Program-made: the position numbers and the translations under genes
Origin: Pseudomonas quercus
GTDB taxonomy: Bacteria; Pseudomonadota; Gammaproteobacteria; Pseudomonadales; Pseudomonadaceae
DNA length: 64,000 nucleotides
Direction of reading: 5' to 3'
Assembly: GCF_012033695.1 (NCBI RefSeq)
Contig: NZ_JAAVJI010000002.1
Span: 434,001 to 498,000 of the forward strand
Part shown: positions 1 through 7,348 of the stretch, piece after piece
Numbering within the stretch: position 1 is the stretch's first letter
How the letters are laid out: each line of letters begins with the position of its first letter
Notes under the pieces: generated by a model
What the model was told of the DNA's origin: nothing
Databases searched by the model: none
What the model saw: only the letters and a program-made list of their open reading frames with translations

Positions 1-744
1 ACGTACTACCGCAACAACGTGCTGCATGTGTTCGCCCTGCCCGCGCTGCTGGCAAGCCTGTTCCAGAGTTCAGCCCGTATCAACCGGGAGCAGGTATTGC
101 GCTTCACCCGTGCGCTCTACCCCTACCTGCGCGCAGAGCTGTTCATTCGCTGGTCAGGGGAAGAACTCGATGGCGTGATGGACCAGTGGCTGGCGGCGTT
201 TGTCAGCCACGGGTTGCTGCGCCAGGAAGGGGAAAATTACCTGAGGCCTGCCCCCAGCTCTCGGCAATTCGTGCTGCTTACCCTGCTTGCCCGGGGCATT
301 ACTCAAACACTACAGCGCTTCTACATGGCCATTGCGCTGTTGCTCAACCATGGGCAGTACGGGCTTACCGCTGAGGCCCTGGAGGACCTGGCCACGGTCA
401 TGGCCCAACGGCTGTCCATTCTTCATGGGCTCAATGCACCCGAGTTCTTCGACAAAACGCTGTTCCGGCATTTCATCCAGGCGTTGGTCGATACCGGTGT
501 GGTGCACCGCAACGAGGAAGGCAAGCTGGGCTACCAGAGCGGCCTGGGTGAGCTGGCAGAAGGTGCTGCCAAACGGGTGCTGTCCGCCGAGGTGCGGCTG
601 TCCATTCGGCAGGTGACCCTGCACCGTAACGAAGACCTGGCGGTGCGTGAAACGGGCGCGGCGCCCGAAGCGTTGCTGGCGGATGTTCCAGGTGAAGCCT
701 CTGTGCAAGAGGGTGACCGCAAGGGCGCTGACGTTGTTGAATAA
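1..744 (+). CDS. plsB: Glycerol-3-phosphate acyltransferase, C-terminal part (cut by window edge)
   Basis: The reading frame is open from base 1 and encodes the last 247 residues of PlsB, the inner-membrane enzyme that acylates position 1 of glycerol-3-phosphate in the first step of phospholipid synthesis. The opening residues ([18 protein letters not shown]) match the conserved region after the acyltransferase domain in gamma-proteobacterial PlsB. The catalytic HxxxxD block lies upstream of the window. The GTG at 19 is an internal codon, not a start. The next gene begins 113 bases downstream, and no clear terminator is visible between them. The identification rests on remembered family sequence. 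Confidence 0.88.
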   Translation, partial: TYYRNNVLHVFALPALLASLFQSSARINREQVLRFTRALYPYLRAELFIRWSGEELDGVMDQWLAAFVSHGLLRQEGENYLRPAPSSRQFVLLTLLARGITQTLQRFYMAIALLLNHGQYGLTAEALEDLATVMAQRLSILHGLNAPEFFDKTLFRHFIQALVDTGVVHRNEEGKLGYQSGLGELAEGAAKRVLSAEVRLSIRQVTLHRNEDLAVRETGAAPEALLADVPGEASVQEGDRKGADVVE

Positions 745-857
745 GCGCTTACTGAAGCGCGGTGCAGCCCCAAGGCTGGGCTTCAGAGCTTGCCCAGCTG
801 CACGTGGCACCTTGATCCGCTACATTCAGCGTTCTGATCACGGCCAGGAGCGCCCTC

Positions 858-1250
858 TTGAAACGACTCTTCCCTCTTCTTGCAGCCCTACTGCTCAGCG
901 GCTGCCAACACTGGCCTGACACCGCCGTGCTGAAGGGCCAAGCCTATTACCTGCAACGGATCGCATTACCGCCCACAGCGGTGTTGAACGTGACCCTGGC
1001 GGATGTCTCCATGGCCGACGCCCCGGCGGTTACCTTGGCACGCTATACAGGCCCCGCCGGGGCTCAGGTGCCCATTCCCTTCGAGCTGAGCTATGACCGT
1101 CGGCAGCTGGCCAGTGGTCACCGCTATGCAATCACCGCCCGTATCGAATCGGCTGGGGAACTGCTATGGATCAATACCCAGGCGGTGCCCGTCACGCTTG
1201 ATGGTAACGACCCGCAACCGCTGCGCGTAAAAGTGGAGCCCGTGCGCTAG
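858..1250 (+). CDS. YbaY-family lipoprotein
   Basis: This 130-residue protein has a lipoprotein signal peptide with lipobox LLSGC and the lipidated Cys at residue 16, so it should be anchored in the envelope. The rest is a YbaY-type beta-sandwich domain: a short '[15 protein letters not shown]' opening, the 'TLADVSMAD' strand and an 'IPFELSYD' strand. Members are small lipoproteins of uncertain function. The start is a TTG at 858, eight bases after a GGAG (847-850). Its stop overlaps the stop of convergent rsmJ by three bases. Confidence 0.75.
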   Translation: MKRLFPLLAALLLSGCQHWPDTAVLKGQAYYLQRIALPPTAVLNVTLADVSMADAPAVTLARYTGPAGAQVPIPFELSYDRRQLASGHRYAITARIESAGELLWINTQAVPVTLDGNDPQPLRVKVEPVR

Positions 1251-2029
1251 GGTTTCAGGGACTTCTTCGGGTAAATATCATAGCGGCTGGATTTACCTTC
1301 AATGCACAGCGCTGGCTTCGGCCCTTCAACCGGTGGCGCCTTGCGCGGGCGCTTTACCGTTACACGGTGAGTGGCCAGCGCCAAGGCCGCATCCAACAGG
1401 GCTGGCGCGTCCACGTCATCACCGACCAGCGGGCGGAACAGGCGCATCTCCTTTTTCACCAGGGCGCTTTTGTCCCGGTGAGGGAACATAGGGTCCAGGT
1501 ACACCACTTGTGGCGCTTCGCCCTCCCAGTGGCTCATCCGTTCGATAGCATTGCCTTGGTGCAGCGTCATGCGGGCCACGATGGGGCCTACGTCTTGATC
1601 CAGGCTGGCCCGCGCCAGCCCATCCCGTAACAGGGTGGCAATAATGGGCTGGCGCTCGATCAGGTCCAGCCGACACCCCAAGGTCGCCAGTACGAACGCG
1701 TCCTGCCCCAATCCCGCTGTAGCATCCAGCACATGGGGGCGTACGCCGGGCTGCAGGCCCGCGGCCTTGGCGATCATTTGCCCACTGCCCCCGCCGAACT
1801 GGCGCCGGTGTGCCGCCCCACCCTGCAGGAAATCCACCCACACCGGGCCGGGTGCCTCCGCCCCCAGCTGTTGCAGCTGCACACCGGCGGGCCCCACCTG
1901 AAGGGCAAAATCCGCTGCCTCCAGCACCAAGGGCAGGCCCAACGTCGTCGCCAAGACCTGGGCGGTTTCACGGAAAGCCTCAGCCATGGGCACCACCTGA
2001 ATGCGGCACGCCGCTTGTCGCTCTTGCAT
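1247..2029 (-). CDS. rsmJ: 16S rRNA (guanine-1516-N2)-methyltransferase
   Basis: A 260-residue class I SAM-dependent methyltransferase of the RsmJ (YhiQ) family, which methylates G1516 of 16S rRNA. The SAM motif DATAGLG is at about residues 102-108 and the catalytic-loop motif LDPMFPHR at about 178-185. The frame extends upstream to 2137, but the ATG at 2029 follows an AGGTG and gives the usual family length; the longer form would also overlap the gene at 2124 for no reason. It converges on the YbaY-like gene. Confidence 0.85.
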   Translation of the reverse strand: MQERQAACRIQVVPMAEAFRETAQVLATTLGLPLVLEAADFALQVGPAGVQLQQLGAEAPGPVWVDFLQGGAAHRRQFGGGSGQMIAKAAGLQPGVRPHVLDATAGLGQDAFVLATLGCRLDLIERQPIIATLLRDGLARASLDQDVGPIVARMTLHQGNAIERMSHWEGEAPQVVYLDPMFPHRDKSALVKKEMRLFRPLVGDDVDAPALLDAALALATHRVTVKRPRKAPPVEGPKPALCIEGKSSRYDIYPKKSLKP

Positions 2030-2123
2030 CACCTGTACTCGAAAAAGGTTAAATCTTCGCCGCGAGCGGCCGATAGTGACTGTGTGCGATATTTTGCCAG
2101 AGCTTTGGGTCCCCTGAACGCCA

Positions 2124-2756
2124 ATGACCGATCTCATTTCCCCACCTGTTGGTTATCTGTCACCGGTTGGCAACTTCAGCCGGCGCAATACCCAGACCCT
2201 GGGCGGGGTGAGCCACCTGTGGCAGGACTTTTTCGCCAGCGCGCTCAAGCCTGCACCTGAAGGTGAGGCTGATACGGCCACTGACGCACCACCCTTTGTA
2301 TTGCCAGCCCCCGTCAACGCCGACGGCGAACCAGTTGCCGGCGCCCAATGGCTGCAGCAAGTGCACGAGCAACGGGGCTGTGACATTGCCGAGCAGGTGA
2401 TAGAGCCGCCCAAGCCGCTGTTCCTGCCCATCGCAGAATTCGACACCGACCTGTTGCCACCCGCAGCAGTCCCCTACCCGGCTGAAGAACTGCAGGCTCA
2501 ACAGCTGGAACTTGATCTGGACACCGGCTGGCGCCGGCCCATCGTGTTTGCCAACGGCAAGCCGCTGCCTGAGCCAGGCCCTGCGCCCAAACCACGTGCC
2601 CTGTACTTGCCGATCGCCGAGTTCGAAACCGACCTGCTGCCCCCGGCCAACGTGCCCTTCGATGAGCAGACACTGATCTACCAGCAGCGCGAGTTCGACT
2701 TCGATACCGGTTGGGCCCGGCCCATCGTGCTCCAGAACCTACGCGTTACGGCCTGA
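2124..2756 (+). CDS. Hypothetical protein with two tandem LPIAEF-x-TDLLPP repeats
   Basis: I do not recognise a function. The protein has 210 residues and is rich in Pro and acidic residues, with no signal peptide or membrane segment. Two copies of a unit of about 46 residues occupy roughly 99-145 and 160-205. Each opens with LPIAEF(D/E)TDLLPP and closes with DTGW(R/A)RPIV, joined by a Pro-rich linker. The first 95 residues look unstructured apart from a short Trp-containing stretch. It starts 94 bases from the divergent rsmJ start. The tandem units suggest a repeated binding motif; that is inference. Confidence 0.6.
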   Translation: MTDLISPPVGYLSPVGNFSRRNTQTLGGVSHLWQDFFASALKPAPEGEADTATDAPPFVLPAPVNADGEPVAGAQWLQQVHEQRGCDIAEQVIEPPKPLFLPIAEFDTDLLPPAAVPYPAEELQAQQLELDLDTGWRRPIVFANGKPLPEPGPAPKPRALYLPIAEFETDLLPPANVPFDEQTLIYQQREFDFDTGWARPIVLQNLRVTA

Positions 2757-2820
2757 AGCCCGGCCTCTCGTATGCGACAATGCGCACACGCGTGATCGCT
2801 CCATAAGGTTGCCCTTCTCC

Positions 2821-3033
2821 ATGCCAGACCCTTCCACTTGCCCGGCCTGTGGCTGTTCGAACCAGTGCGCCATGGCCACGGCCGACACAGCCCCTTGCTG
2901 GTGTTTCAACGTGACCGTAGACGCCCAGGCGCTGGCTGCCTTGCCGGATGCCGCACGGGGCACAGCGTGCCTGTGCCCACGCTGTGCCGCTGGGTTAGCG
3001 CCTTTATCTGCTAAGCCTGCCGATGCGCCTTGA
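2821..3033 (+). CDS. Cysteine-rich CWC family protein
   Basis: A 70-residue protein with eight cysteines arranged as CPACGCSNQC near residue 10, a central PCWC pair and a C-terminal CLCPRC. This is the pattern of the Cys_rich_CWC family, predicted to bind metal; the role is unknown. The ATG at 2821 is chosen because an in-frame TTG at 2809 sits directly on the AAGG ribosome-binding site. Its last 11 bases overlap the start of rsuA, so the two are probably translated from one message. Confidence 0.7.
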   Translation: MPDPSTCPACGCSNQCAMATADTAPCWCFNVTVDAQALAALPDAARGTACLCPRCAAGLAPLSAKPADAP

Positions 3034-3733
3034 CCGCCTGGTTGCCAACCTGCCGGGCTATAACCGCCAGCAGGCGAGGCGAGCGCTGGCCATGGGCGAG
3101 GTTGAAGTGGACGGGTGCGTGGTACAGGAACCCGCCTGGGACATTCGCCCGTTCGCGACCGTGAGCGTCCGTGGCCAAGTGGTGCAGCACGGCTACCCGG
3201 CGCGCTACCTGATGCTGCATAAACCCGAGGGCTGCGTAAGCGCCACCAGCGACCCCGAGCACCGCACGGTGCTGGACCTGTTGCCAGAAGCCGAACGCGC
3301 CGACCTGCACCTGGCAGGCCGCCTGGACTACAACAGCACTGGGCTGCTGCTGTTGACCAACGACGGCCACTGGTCCCGCCGCCTCACGCAGCCCGGCAGC
3401 AAACTGCCCAAACTCTACTACGTGGAAACCGAGCAACCCATCGAAGCGCACTATGTCAGCGTGTTCGAGGCAGGCCTGTACTTCGCCTACGAAGGCCTCA
3501 CCACCCTGCCCGCCCACCTCATCCTGCTGGGTTCGCACTCGGCCCACTTGAGTTTGGTGGAGGGGCGTTACCATCAGGTCAAGCGTATGTTCGGCCACTT
3601 CCAGAACAAAGTGACCCGGCTGCACCGGGTGGCGGTAGGGCCTCTGACACTGGACCCGGCCTTGGCGCCTGGCGCGTATCGGGCGTTGACCGAGGGGGAG
3701 CTGGCCAGCCTACAGGTGCCGCTGGAGGGGTGA
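3023..3733 (+). CDS. rsuA: 16S rRNA pseudouridine(516) synthase
   Basis: A 236-residue RsuA/RluB/E/F-class pseudouridine synthase. An S4 RNA-binding domain fills about residues 1-48 and the catalytic domain follows. The signature GRLDYNSTGLLLLTNDG carries the catalytic Asp at residue 102, and the second family motif LVEGRYHQVKRMF lies near the C-terminus. Size and domain order fit RsuA, which isomerises U516 of 16S rRNA; RluE-like specificity cannot be excluded by eye. The start overlaps the CWC gene by 11 bases. Confidence 0.82.
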   Translation: MRLDRLVANLPGYNRQQARRALAMGEVEVDGCVVQEPAWDIRPFATVSVRGQVVQHGYPARYLMLHKPEGCVSATSDPEHRTVLDLLPEAERADLHLAGRLDYNSTGLLLLTNDGHWSRRLTQPGSKLPKLYYVETEQPIEAHYVSVFEAGLYFAYEGLTTLPAHLILLGSHSAHLSLVEGRYHQVKRMFGHFQNKVTRLHRVAVGPLTLDPALAPGAYRALTEGELASLQVPLEG

Positions 3734-3819
3734 GGGGTAAAGCGGAAGGCAGGCGTTTCGCTTTGGCGAAAAAAAAGGTTCTGTTTTCAAACGCTTTCTG
3801 GTAAAAAGTACGCCCTTGA

Positions 3820-3893
3820 GCGGGTATAGTTTAGTGGCAAAACGAAAGCTTCCCAAGCTTTAGTTGAGGGTTCGATTCCCTCTACCCGCTCCA
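3820..3893 (+). tRNA. tRNA-Gly (anticodon CCC)
   Basis: A full cloverleaf can be folded by hand. The acceptor arms are GCGGGTA and TACCCGC, the D arm GTTT...AAAC, the anticodon arm AAAGC-TTCCCAA-GCTTT giving anticodon CCC, and the T arm GAGGG-TTCGATT-CCCTC. A discriminator T and an encoded CCA end the gene at 3893. It decodes GGG glycine codons. The genes just downstream are accessory toxin-antitoxin material, as expected of a tRNA integration hot spot, but I found no second copy of its 3' end in the window. Confidence 0.95.
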
Positions 3894-3917
3894 GATTTTC
3901 CTCTTCAAGCCCTCGCG

Positions 3918-4268
3918 TTACCTGGCTTTCGAGCTCTTTCGTTGTAGTTGATCTATCGGGTTTACACTCGGAATCGCCTTAGATTGCTGGGCACCTAGCT
4001 TAGTGATCGGTGGAACGCTTTTGTGCTGCGCGCACCACAAATCATAGGCCGACTGGCGAGCAAGCCACATATGGGCCTTGCCTACACCTGCCAACTCCAG
4101 ACGCCACGCCAGGTCTGCTTTAACGGCAGAACGGCCATTGAGTAGTGTAGATAGACGCCTTCTGGAATAGCTAATCTGCTTGGCTAGGTCCGTAGTAGAT
4201 AACTTGAGTTCCGGCAATACATCTTCGCGCAGCGCTTCGCCCGGATGAGGTGGGTTGTGCATTGCCAT
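3918..4268 (-). CDS. higA: HigA-family antitoxin (Xre-type HTH), apparently orphan
   Basis: A 116-residue protein beginning MAMHNPPHPGEALREDVLPE, the standard opening of the HigA/VapI addiction-module antitoxin family. A helix-turn-helix spans about residues 20-60 (LSTTDLAKQISYSRRRLSTLL). The C-terminal extension with 'WLARQSAYDLW' is also typical of the family. Partner toxins are normally encoded just upstream and end a few bases before higA. Here only a short decayed tail is found in that position (4283-4399), so this antitoxin appears to have lost its toxin. It could now act only as a DNA-binding repressor. Confidence 0.75.
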   Translation of the reverse strand: MAMHNPPHPGEALREDVLPELKLSTTDLAKQISYSRRRLSTLLNGRSAVKADLAWRLELAGVGKAHMWLARQSAYDLWCAQHKSVPPITKLGAQQSKAIPSVNPIDQLQRKSSKAR

Positions 4269-4282
4269 CTGTCGCTACCCTT

Positions 4283-4399
4283 TCAGTGCTGATCAAGGTA
4301 AAGAACCAGTTCCGCAGCCGTGTCGATAAAGCGGAAAGCCATGTGCCAGTAGCCTGTTTTGCCTGCCAACCAGAACCGATGCAGGATTCTGCTACATGG
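4283..4399 (-). pseudogene. Possible decayed HigB-like toxin C-terminus
   Basis: An open stretch of 38 codons, bounded upstream by TAA at 4400-4402, ends in TGA 14 bases before the higA start. This is where a HigB toxin normally ends. Its final residues read MAFRFIDTAAELVLYLDQH. An aromatic/basic FRF strand followed by a terminal acidic-x-His is reminiscent of HigB/RelE-fold toxin tails, which often end in DYH. No start codon suits a full toxin, and the upstream part overlaps the end of the next gene, so at most a remnant is present. The match is weak and made by eye. Confidence 0.3.
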
Positions 4400-4904
4400 T
4401 TACAGCAATGCTCGACGTTTTAGCGGAGGCTCGAACCTGCGCAGCGACGAATGCTTTCGGGTCAATGCCAAATCGTTCAGCCAATGCAAAAGCTTTTTTG
4501 TGACTGATCGGGCGTTCGCCGTTTAGGACCTTGGATATAGCCGTTTTGTCGCCAATTTCAGGCAGGTCAGAACCGGACAGAGTGTGGATTTCCATCAGAT
4601 CCTTCAACAGCTGTATAGGCGTGGCGGCAGCTTGTGCTTCAGCACTGAAACGGCTGAAGGTCGCATCGCCCTGCTCATAATCCAGAATGGCCTCCTCCAC
4701 CTCAACCAAGATCTGCTCTTCATACCGGTTGAGTATGTGTCCATCGGTAAGCTCATCCAGCAGCAGGGTAGCTCGCTTGTAATCCGCAGGACCTTTGATC
4801 CCATGGACGTATTGACCGCGCAGCTGCTCCACCAACGCCTGTATTTGCTCAAGCGATTCACGCACAAAGATCGTCTTTAGGCTGGTTTTCAGGGAGTGAC
4901 CCAC
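4392..4904 (-). CDS. COG5499-type HigA antitoxin, orphan
   Basis: A 170-residue protein whose C-terminal half (about 95-155) resembles E. coli HigA/YgjM: a helical segment with IQLLKDLMEIH, then LPEIGDKTAISKVLNGERPIS and AFALAERFGIDPKAF, an Xre-type helix-turn-helix. The N-terminal half is helical and acidic. The start is GTG at 4904; a GTG at 4865 is an alternative closer to the usual family length of about 140. The cognate HigB-type toxin should lie upstream, but 4905-5043 holds no plausible toxin frame. It looks like a second orphan antitoxin in the islet. Confidence 0.7.
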   Translation of the reverse strand: MGHSLKTSLKTIFVRESLEQIQALVEQLRGQYVHGIKGPADYKRATLLLDELTDGHILNRYEEQILVEVEEAILDYEQGDATFSRFSAEAQAAATPIQLLKDLMEIHTLSGSDLPEIGDKTAISKVLNGERPISHKKAFALAERFGIDPKAFVAAQVRASAKTSSIAVTM

Positions 4905-5043
4905 ACGTTGTCGACAGCGGCGGCCGTTGCAAAATCTTCGGCGGCGTCAGGAAATCCATGACCTAATGGCTAAACACCTGCTGGGCCCTCTCGTTTCTAC
5001 AAGCAGCAGACTGCTCAGCCCTGACCTACGAGCGTCCAGGAGA

Positions 5044-5517
5044 TCACAACCCCCTACCCACCTCAAACATCCGCGGGTCATACATAAAATCGTACATCTC
5101 AGCGACCTTAATCCGGCTCGCTTGGGGATGATTGGGGTTGACGACGACGTTCAACTCCAACGGCATGATGGCAGATGGAAGGATCAGCCCCAGATGCGTA
5201 TTGGATTTCAGCCACGCAGTACCAAGGTCCATGCTGGGCCGGTCGGCTGGCAGGCTTGCCCACCCTTCTGGCAAATCAGCGGCGCTTAGTGTCTTGTACA
5301 GTGAAGGGTCTGAGGGCAGTTCGAAACAGGTGATCTTAAGCGGGAACGTCGGCTGGCCGGTTGCGTGAACGAAGGTCTCCAGGCAGCAAATAGCTGGGGT
5401 CATACCCATGTACACCGCAGGCACATCCTGGTCATTCCACCGACCGCCTTCAATAGCTGCGCCTTTGCCCGAAAGGTCTGTCGCACGTTTCTCTTTCGCT
5501 ATTCGCCAAGCCCGCAT
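5044..5517 (-). CDS. RES-domain toxin (NAD+-consuming) of a RES-Xre module
   Basis: A 157-residue RES-domain protein with the family residues in order: R-x-A near residue 4, RATDLSGKGAAIEGGRWN at about 12-29, and later the Tyr and Glu of 'AVYMGMTP...LETFVHA'. RES toxins are known to degrade NAD+ and stop growth; Xre-RES of P. putida is a studied example. The ATG at 5517 shares its A with the last base of the antitoxin stop (TAATG), so the two are translationally coupled. The gene appears intact, with no frameshift. Confidence 0.85.
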   Translation of the reverse strand: MRAWRIAKEKRATDLSGKGAAIEGGRWNDQDVPAVYMGMTPAICCLETFVHATGQPTFPLKITCFELPSDPSLYKTLSAADLPEGWASLPADRPSMDLGTAWLKSNTHLGLILPSAIMPLELNVVVNPNHPQASRIKVAEMYDFMYDPRMFEVGRGL

Positions 5518-5981
5518 TAAGCCGCCCCACCCCACTCCAACGCATGCAGCACCCGACGTACCTGTTTTGCGCCGATCTCGGTTTCACACAGCAGGATAGG
5601 CGCAACATTCCCGAGGGCTTTATTAGGCACCGACATCCACCTTGCAGCGGCATCTTGGTCTTCAAACACCTCATGCGCGAGGTTGGACACCGACGCTATG
5701 CGGTCCAGGCGCTCGGAGGCTACGGTATCAAGCGCTTGGTCTTCACGAATTCGACGCTCAAAGGTAGAGGTCGAACCATTGAAGAGAACGGCTACAACCT
5801 CTTGTTGCAGGTTGAAGGTTAGCCGCATCGCTTGGAAAAGTTGTACCGAAAAACCTTTCTTGATATGAACCAGCCGCTCAGATTCCCTGAGCGCATGCTG
5901 GCGACTAGCGAAAGCCCAGAATGCCTTCTCCCCGTCGCTACGCAATGCTTCTCGGCGCTTTTCAGTGATTGAGACGCCCAT
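5517..5981 (-). CDS. Xre/ParS-type antitoxin (DUF2384) of the RES module
   Basis: A 154-residue antitoxin encoded directly before the RES toxin. The N-terminal and central part is a helical Xre-like domain (SVQLFQAMRLTFNLQQEVVAVLF). The C-terminal part from about residue 100 has the DUF2384/MbcA-ParS pattern: HEVFEDQDAAARWMSVPNKALGNVAPILLCETEIGAKQV. This domain inserts into the toxin active site in known complexes. A strong GGAGG lies six bases before ATG 5981. A perfect inverted repeat just upstream suggests autoregulation. Confidence 0.85.
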   Translation of the reverse strand: MGVSITEKRREALRSDGEKAFWAFASRQHALRESERLVHIKKGFSVQLFQAMRLTFNLQQEVVAVLFNGSTSTFERRIREDQALDTVASERLDRIASVSNLAHEVFEDQDAAARWMSVPNKALGNVAPILLCETEIGAKQVRRVLHALEWGGAA

Positions 5982-5991
5982 GCAGCCTCCG

Positions 5992-6020
5992 TCATTTGAT
6001 GCTGATATTTCGTCAAATGA
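5992..6020 (-). promoter_or_regulatory. Candidate operator for the RES-Xre operon
   Basis: Perfect 8-base inverted arms TCATTTGA (5992-5999) and TCAAATGA (6013-6020) are separated by 13 bases and start 11 bases upstream of the antitoxin ATG. The position matches autoregulation by Xre-family antitoxins. A TTGACG (minus strand) lies in the outer arm and could be a -35 element. Binding is inferred. Confidence 0.5.
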
Positions 6021-6140
6021 GTTTAAACCGCTTTTGGCTTACGGTCATCCTGCTTCCGCGGGCAATTTCGTAGGTAATACATTGTGCTCGGCTACAATCA
6101 CCGCATGAATACTTGGGCCATGCACAGGGGAGAAGGAACC

Positions 6141-6404
6141 ATGCAGACCTGCTATACACGTGCCGACGAGGAAGACTTATCGCGAATGTCAGAAGAAATG
6201 GAAACTGGTACGGTCATTGACACCGCCAAAAACAGTAAGCCGATTTCAGAGCTGGTGGCTTCTGAGGAAGCCATGAAGCTGCCTCGTATCGGATTTGCTA
6301 GAGGTATGGGTGACGAGCAATCATTCGACTATCAGGCTTTCCAAATAGCTGACGCCGATGTCGAAGCCCTATTTCGAGGTGGCAATACACCCGACTACTG
6401 CTAG
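6141..6404 (+). CDS. Small protein, possibly a Phd/YefM-like antitoxin
   Basis: An 87-residue acidic protein starting at ATG 6141 behind GGAGAAGGAACC. An in-frame start at 6084 has no comparable site. The sequence holds TGTVIDTAKNSKPISELV, followed by LPRIGFARGM and an acidic tail ending DADVEALFRGG. Phd/YefM antitoxins often carry a similar basic-Gly segment and acidic tail, but the typical Phd N-terminal DNA-binding part is short or absent here, and no toxin follows. It closes the islet, 117 bases before the HPF-like gene. The function call is tentative; existence of the gene is fairly likely. Confidence 0.5.
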   Translation: MQTCYTRADEEDLSRMSEEMETGTVIDTAKNSKPISELVASEEAMKLPRIGFARGMGDEQSFDYQAFQIADADVEALFRGGNTPDYC

Positions 6405-6521
6405 AGGCGTTGGTTAGCGCGCGAGGTCTGGGGCAACCCGATGCTGGCAAGGGGTAAAGAAAGCAATAAAGCGTGTCAGGCCAAGGCCCAGCCACCCAAG
6501 CAGCCAGGCCCCTCCCCTCGT

Positions 6522-6947
6522 TTACTCCTTACCCAACGCCTCACGCCTGGCCAGGAAATCATCCTCCAGCATTGCATCCACTTCTGCTTCCGAGTCTTCC
6601 AGCACTGGCGGTGCGGTCAGGTGGCCAGTGGAAACCACAGGCTCATCCAGGCGGCCCATCAGGTGCTCCAGGGCATGGCACATTTTATCAGCAGCGCCTT
6701 GCACGGCCTGGTCCAGAGATTCTGCCTTGTGGGTAACGGACACAGGCGTATGGCCTTTGGGCCGGGCTTCGATCTGGCAGCGCTTGTCTTGGGCGCCAGA
6801 TTTTTCGGCATTTTCATCACTGACATGGACTTCCACCCGGGTCAGCAAGTCATCGAACCGCTCCAGGGCGTCTTCCACGGCGCTACCTACCCAGTCGTGC
6901 AAACCTACGCCGGCAGTGACCTGGTTGCTGTTGACTTGTACCTGCAT
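6522..6947 (-). CDS. HPF/RaiA-family ribosome-associated protein
   Basis: A 141-residue protein whose first 100 residues follow the hibernation-factor fold: VQVNSNQVTAG opening, a helix VGSAVEDALERFDDLLTRVEVHVSD, a strand with 'RCQIEARPKG' and the closing helix LDQAVQGAADKMCHALEHLMGRLD. The C-terminal 35 residues are acidic and unlike the S30AE dimerisation domain, so this is a short, divergent member. Such proteins bind the 30S subunit and protect idle ribosomes. It appears monocistronic. Confidence 0.75.
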   Translation of the reverse strand: MQVQVNSNQVTAGVGLHDWVGSAVEDALERFDDLLTRVEVHVSDENAEKSGAQDKRCQIEARPKGHTPVSVTHKAESLDQAVQGAADKMCHALEHLMGRLDEPVVSTGHLTAPPVLEDSEAEVDAMLEDDFLARREALGKE

Positions 6948-7135
6948 GGTTGCTCTCCACTGTTATTGCAAAGGCTTGTTTTCCTTAGAGGTGCAGAGGG
7001 GTGGGATCGGTTCCCTGAGATTGTTTGAAGGCTTTTTCATGTAAGCAGGCCTATGGCCACTTCCTGCCCAAAGCAAGCGGCGGGCACCAACGTGTGGCTC
7101 CAGGGTCACTATTTCACGCACAAGGAGTGACAACC

Positions 7136-7348
7136 ATGCCCGACTCACTGCACCACGCGTTAGAGAAGATCTACGAAAACCAGGTAGCCCTGGCAGCGGC
7201 CATTGAAGAATTGGCGCTGTGGGTGGAGGTGCGGGGGGATGACGCTGCCACGGCGGGCAGCGTGCGAGATGCGCTGGATACGCTGGAGCGCAATGCCGAG
7301 CCGATCGGGCGCTGGATCGCCGACCTGCACGGCATTTCCGGTCAGTAG
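7136..7348 (+). CDS. Small conserved hypothetical protein
   Basis: A 70-residue, mainly helical acidic protein (HHALEKIYENQVALAAAIEELALWVEVRG...). The ATG at 7136 follows AAGGAG with good spacing; the frame is open from 7025, but that start lacks a ribosome-binding site. No domain is recognised and there is no signal or membrane segment. The last seven bases overlap the 3' end of glpQ on the other strand. Confidence 0.55.
   Translation: MPDSLHHALEKIYENQVALAAAIEELALWVEVRGDDAATAGSVRDALDTLERNAEPIGRWIADLHGISGQ

Noticed and set aside
4905-5043. HigB-type toxin partner for the antitoxin at 4392-4904
   Set aside because: Minus-strand frames here are broken within 30 codons and show no toxin-like sequence.
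6405-6521. Expected right attachment site of the tRNA-Gly islet
   Set aside because: No copy of the tRNA 3' end (TTCGATTCCCTCTACCCGC) was found here or elsewhere in the window, so an integrative element cannot be delimited.
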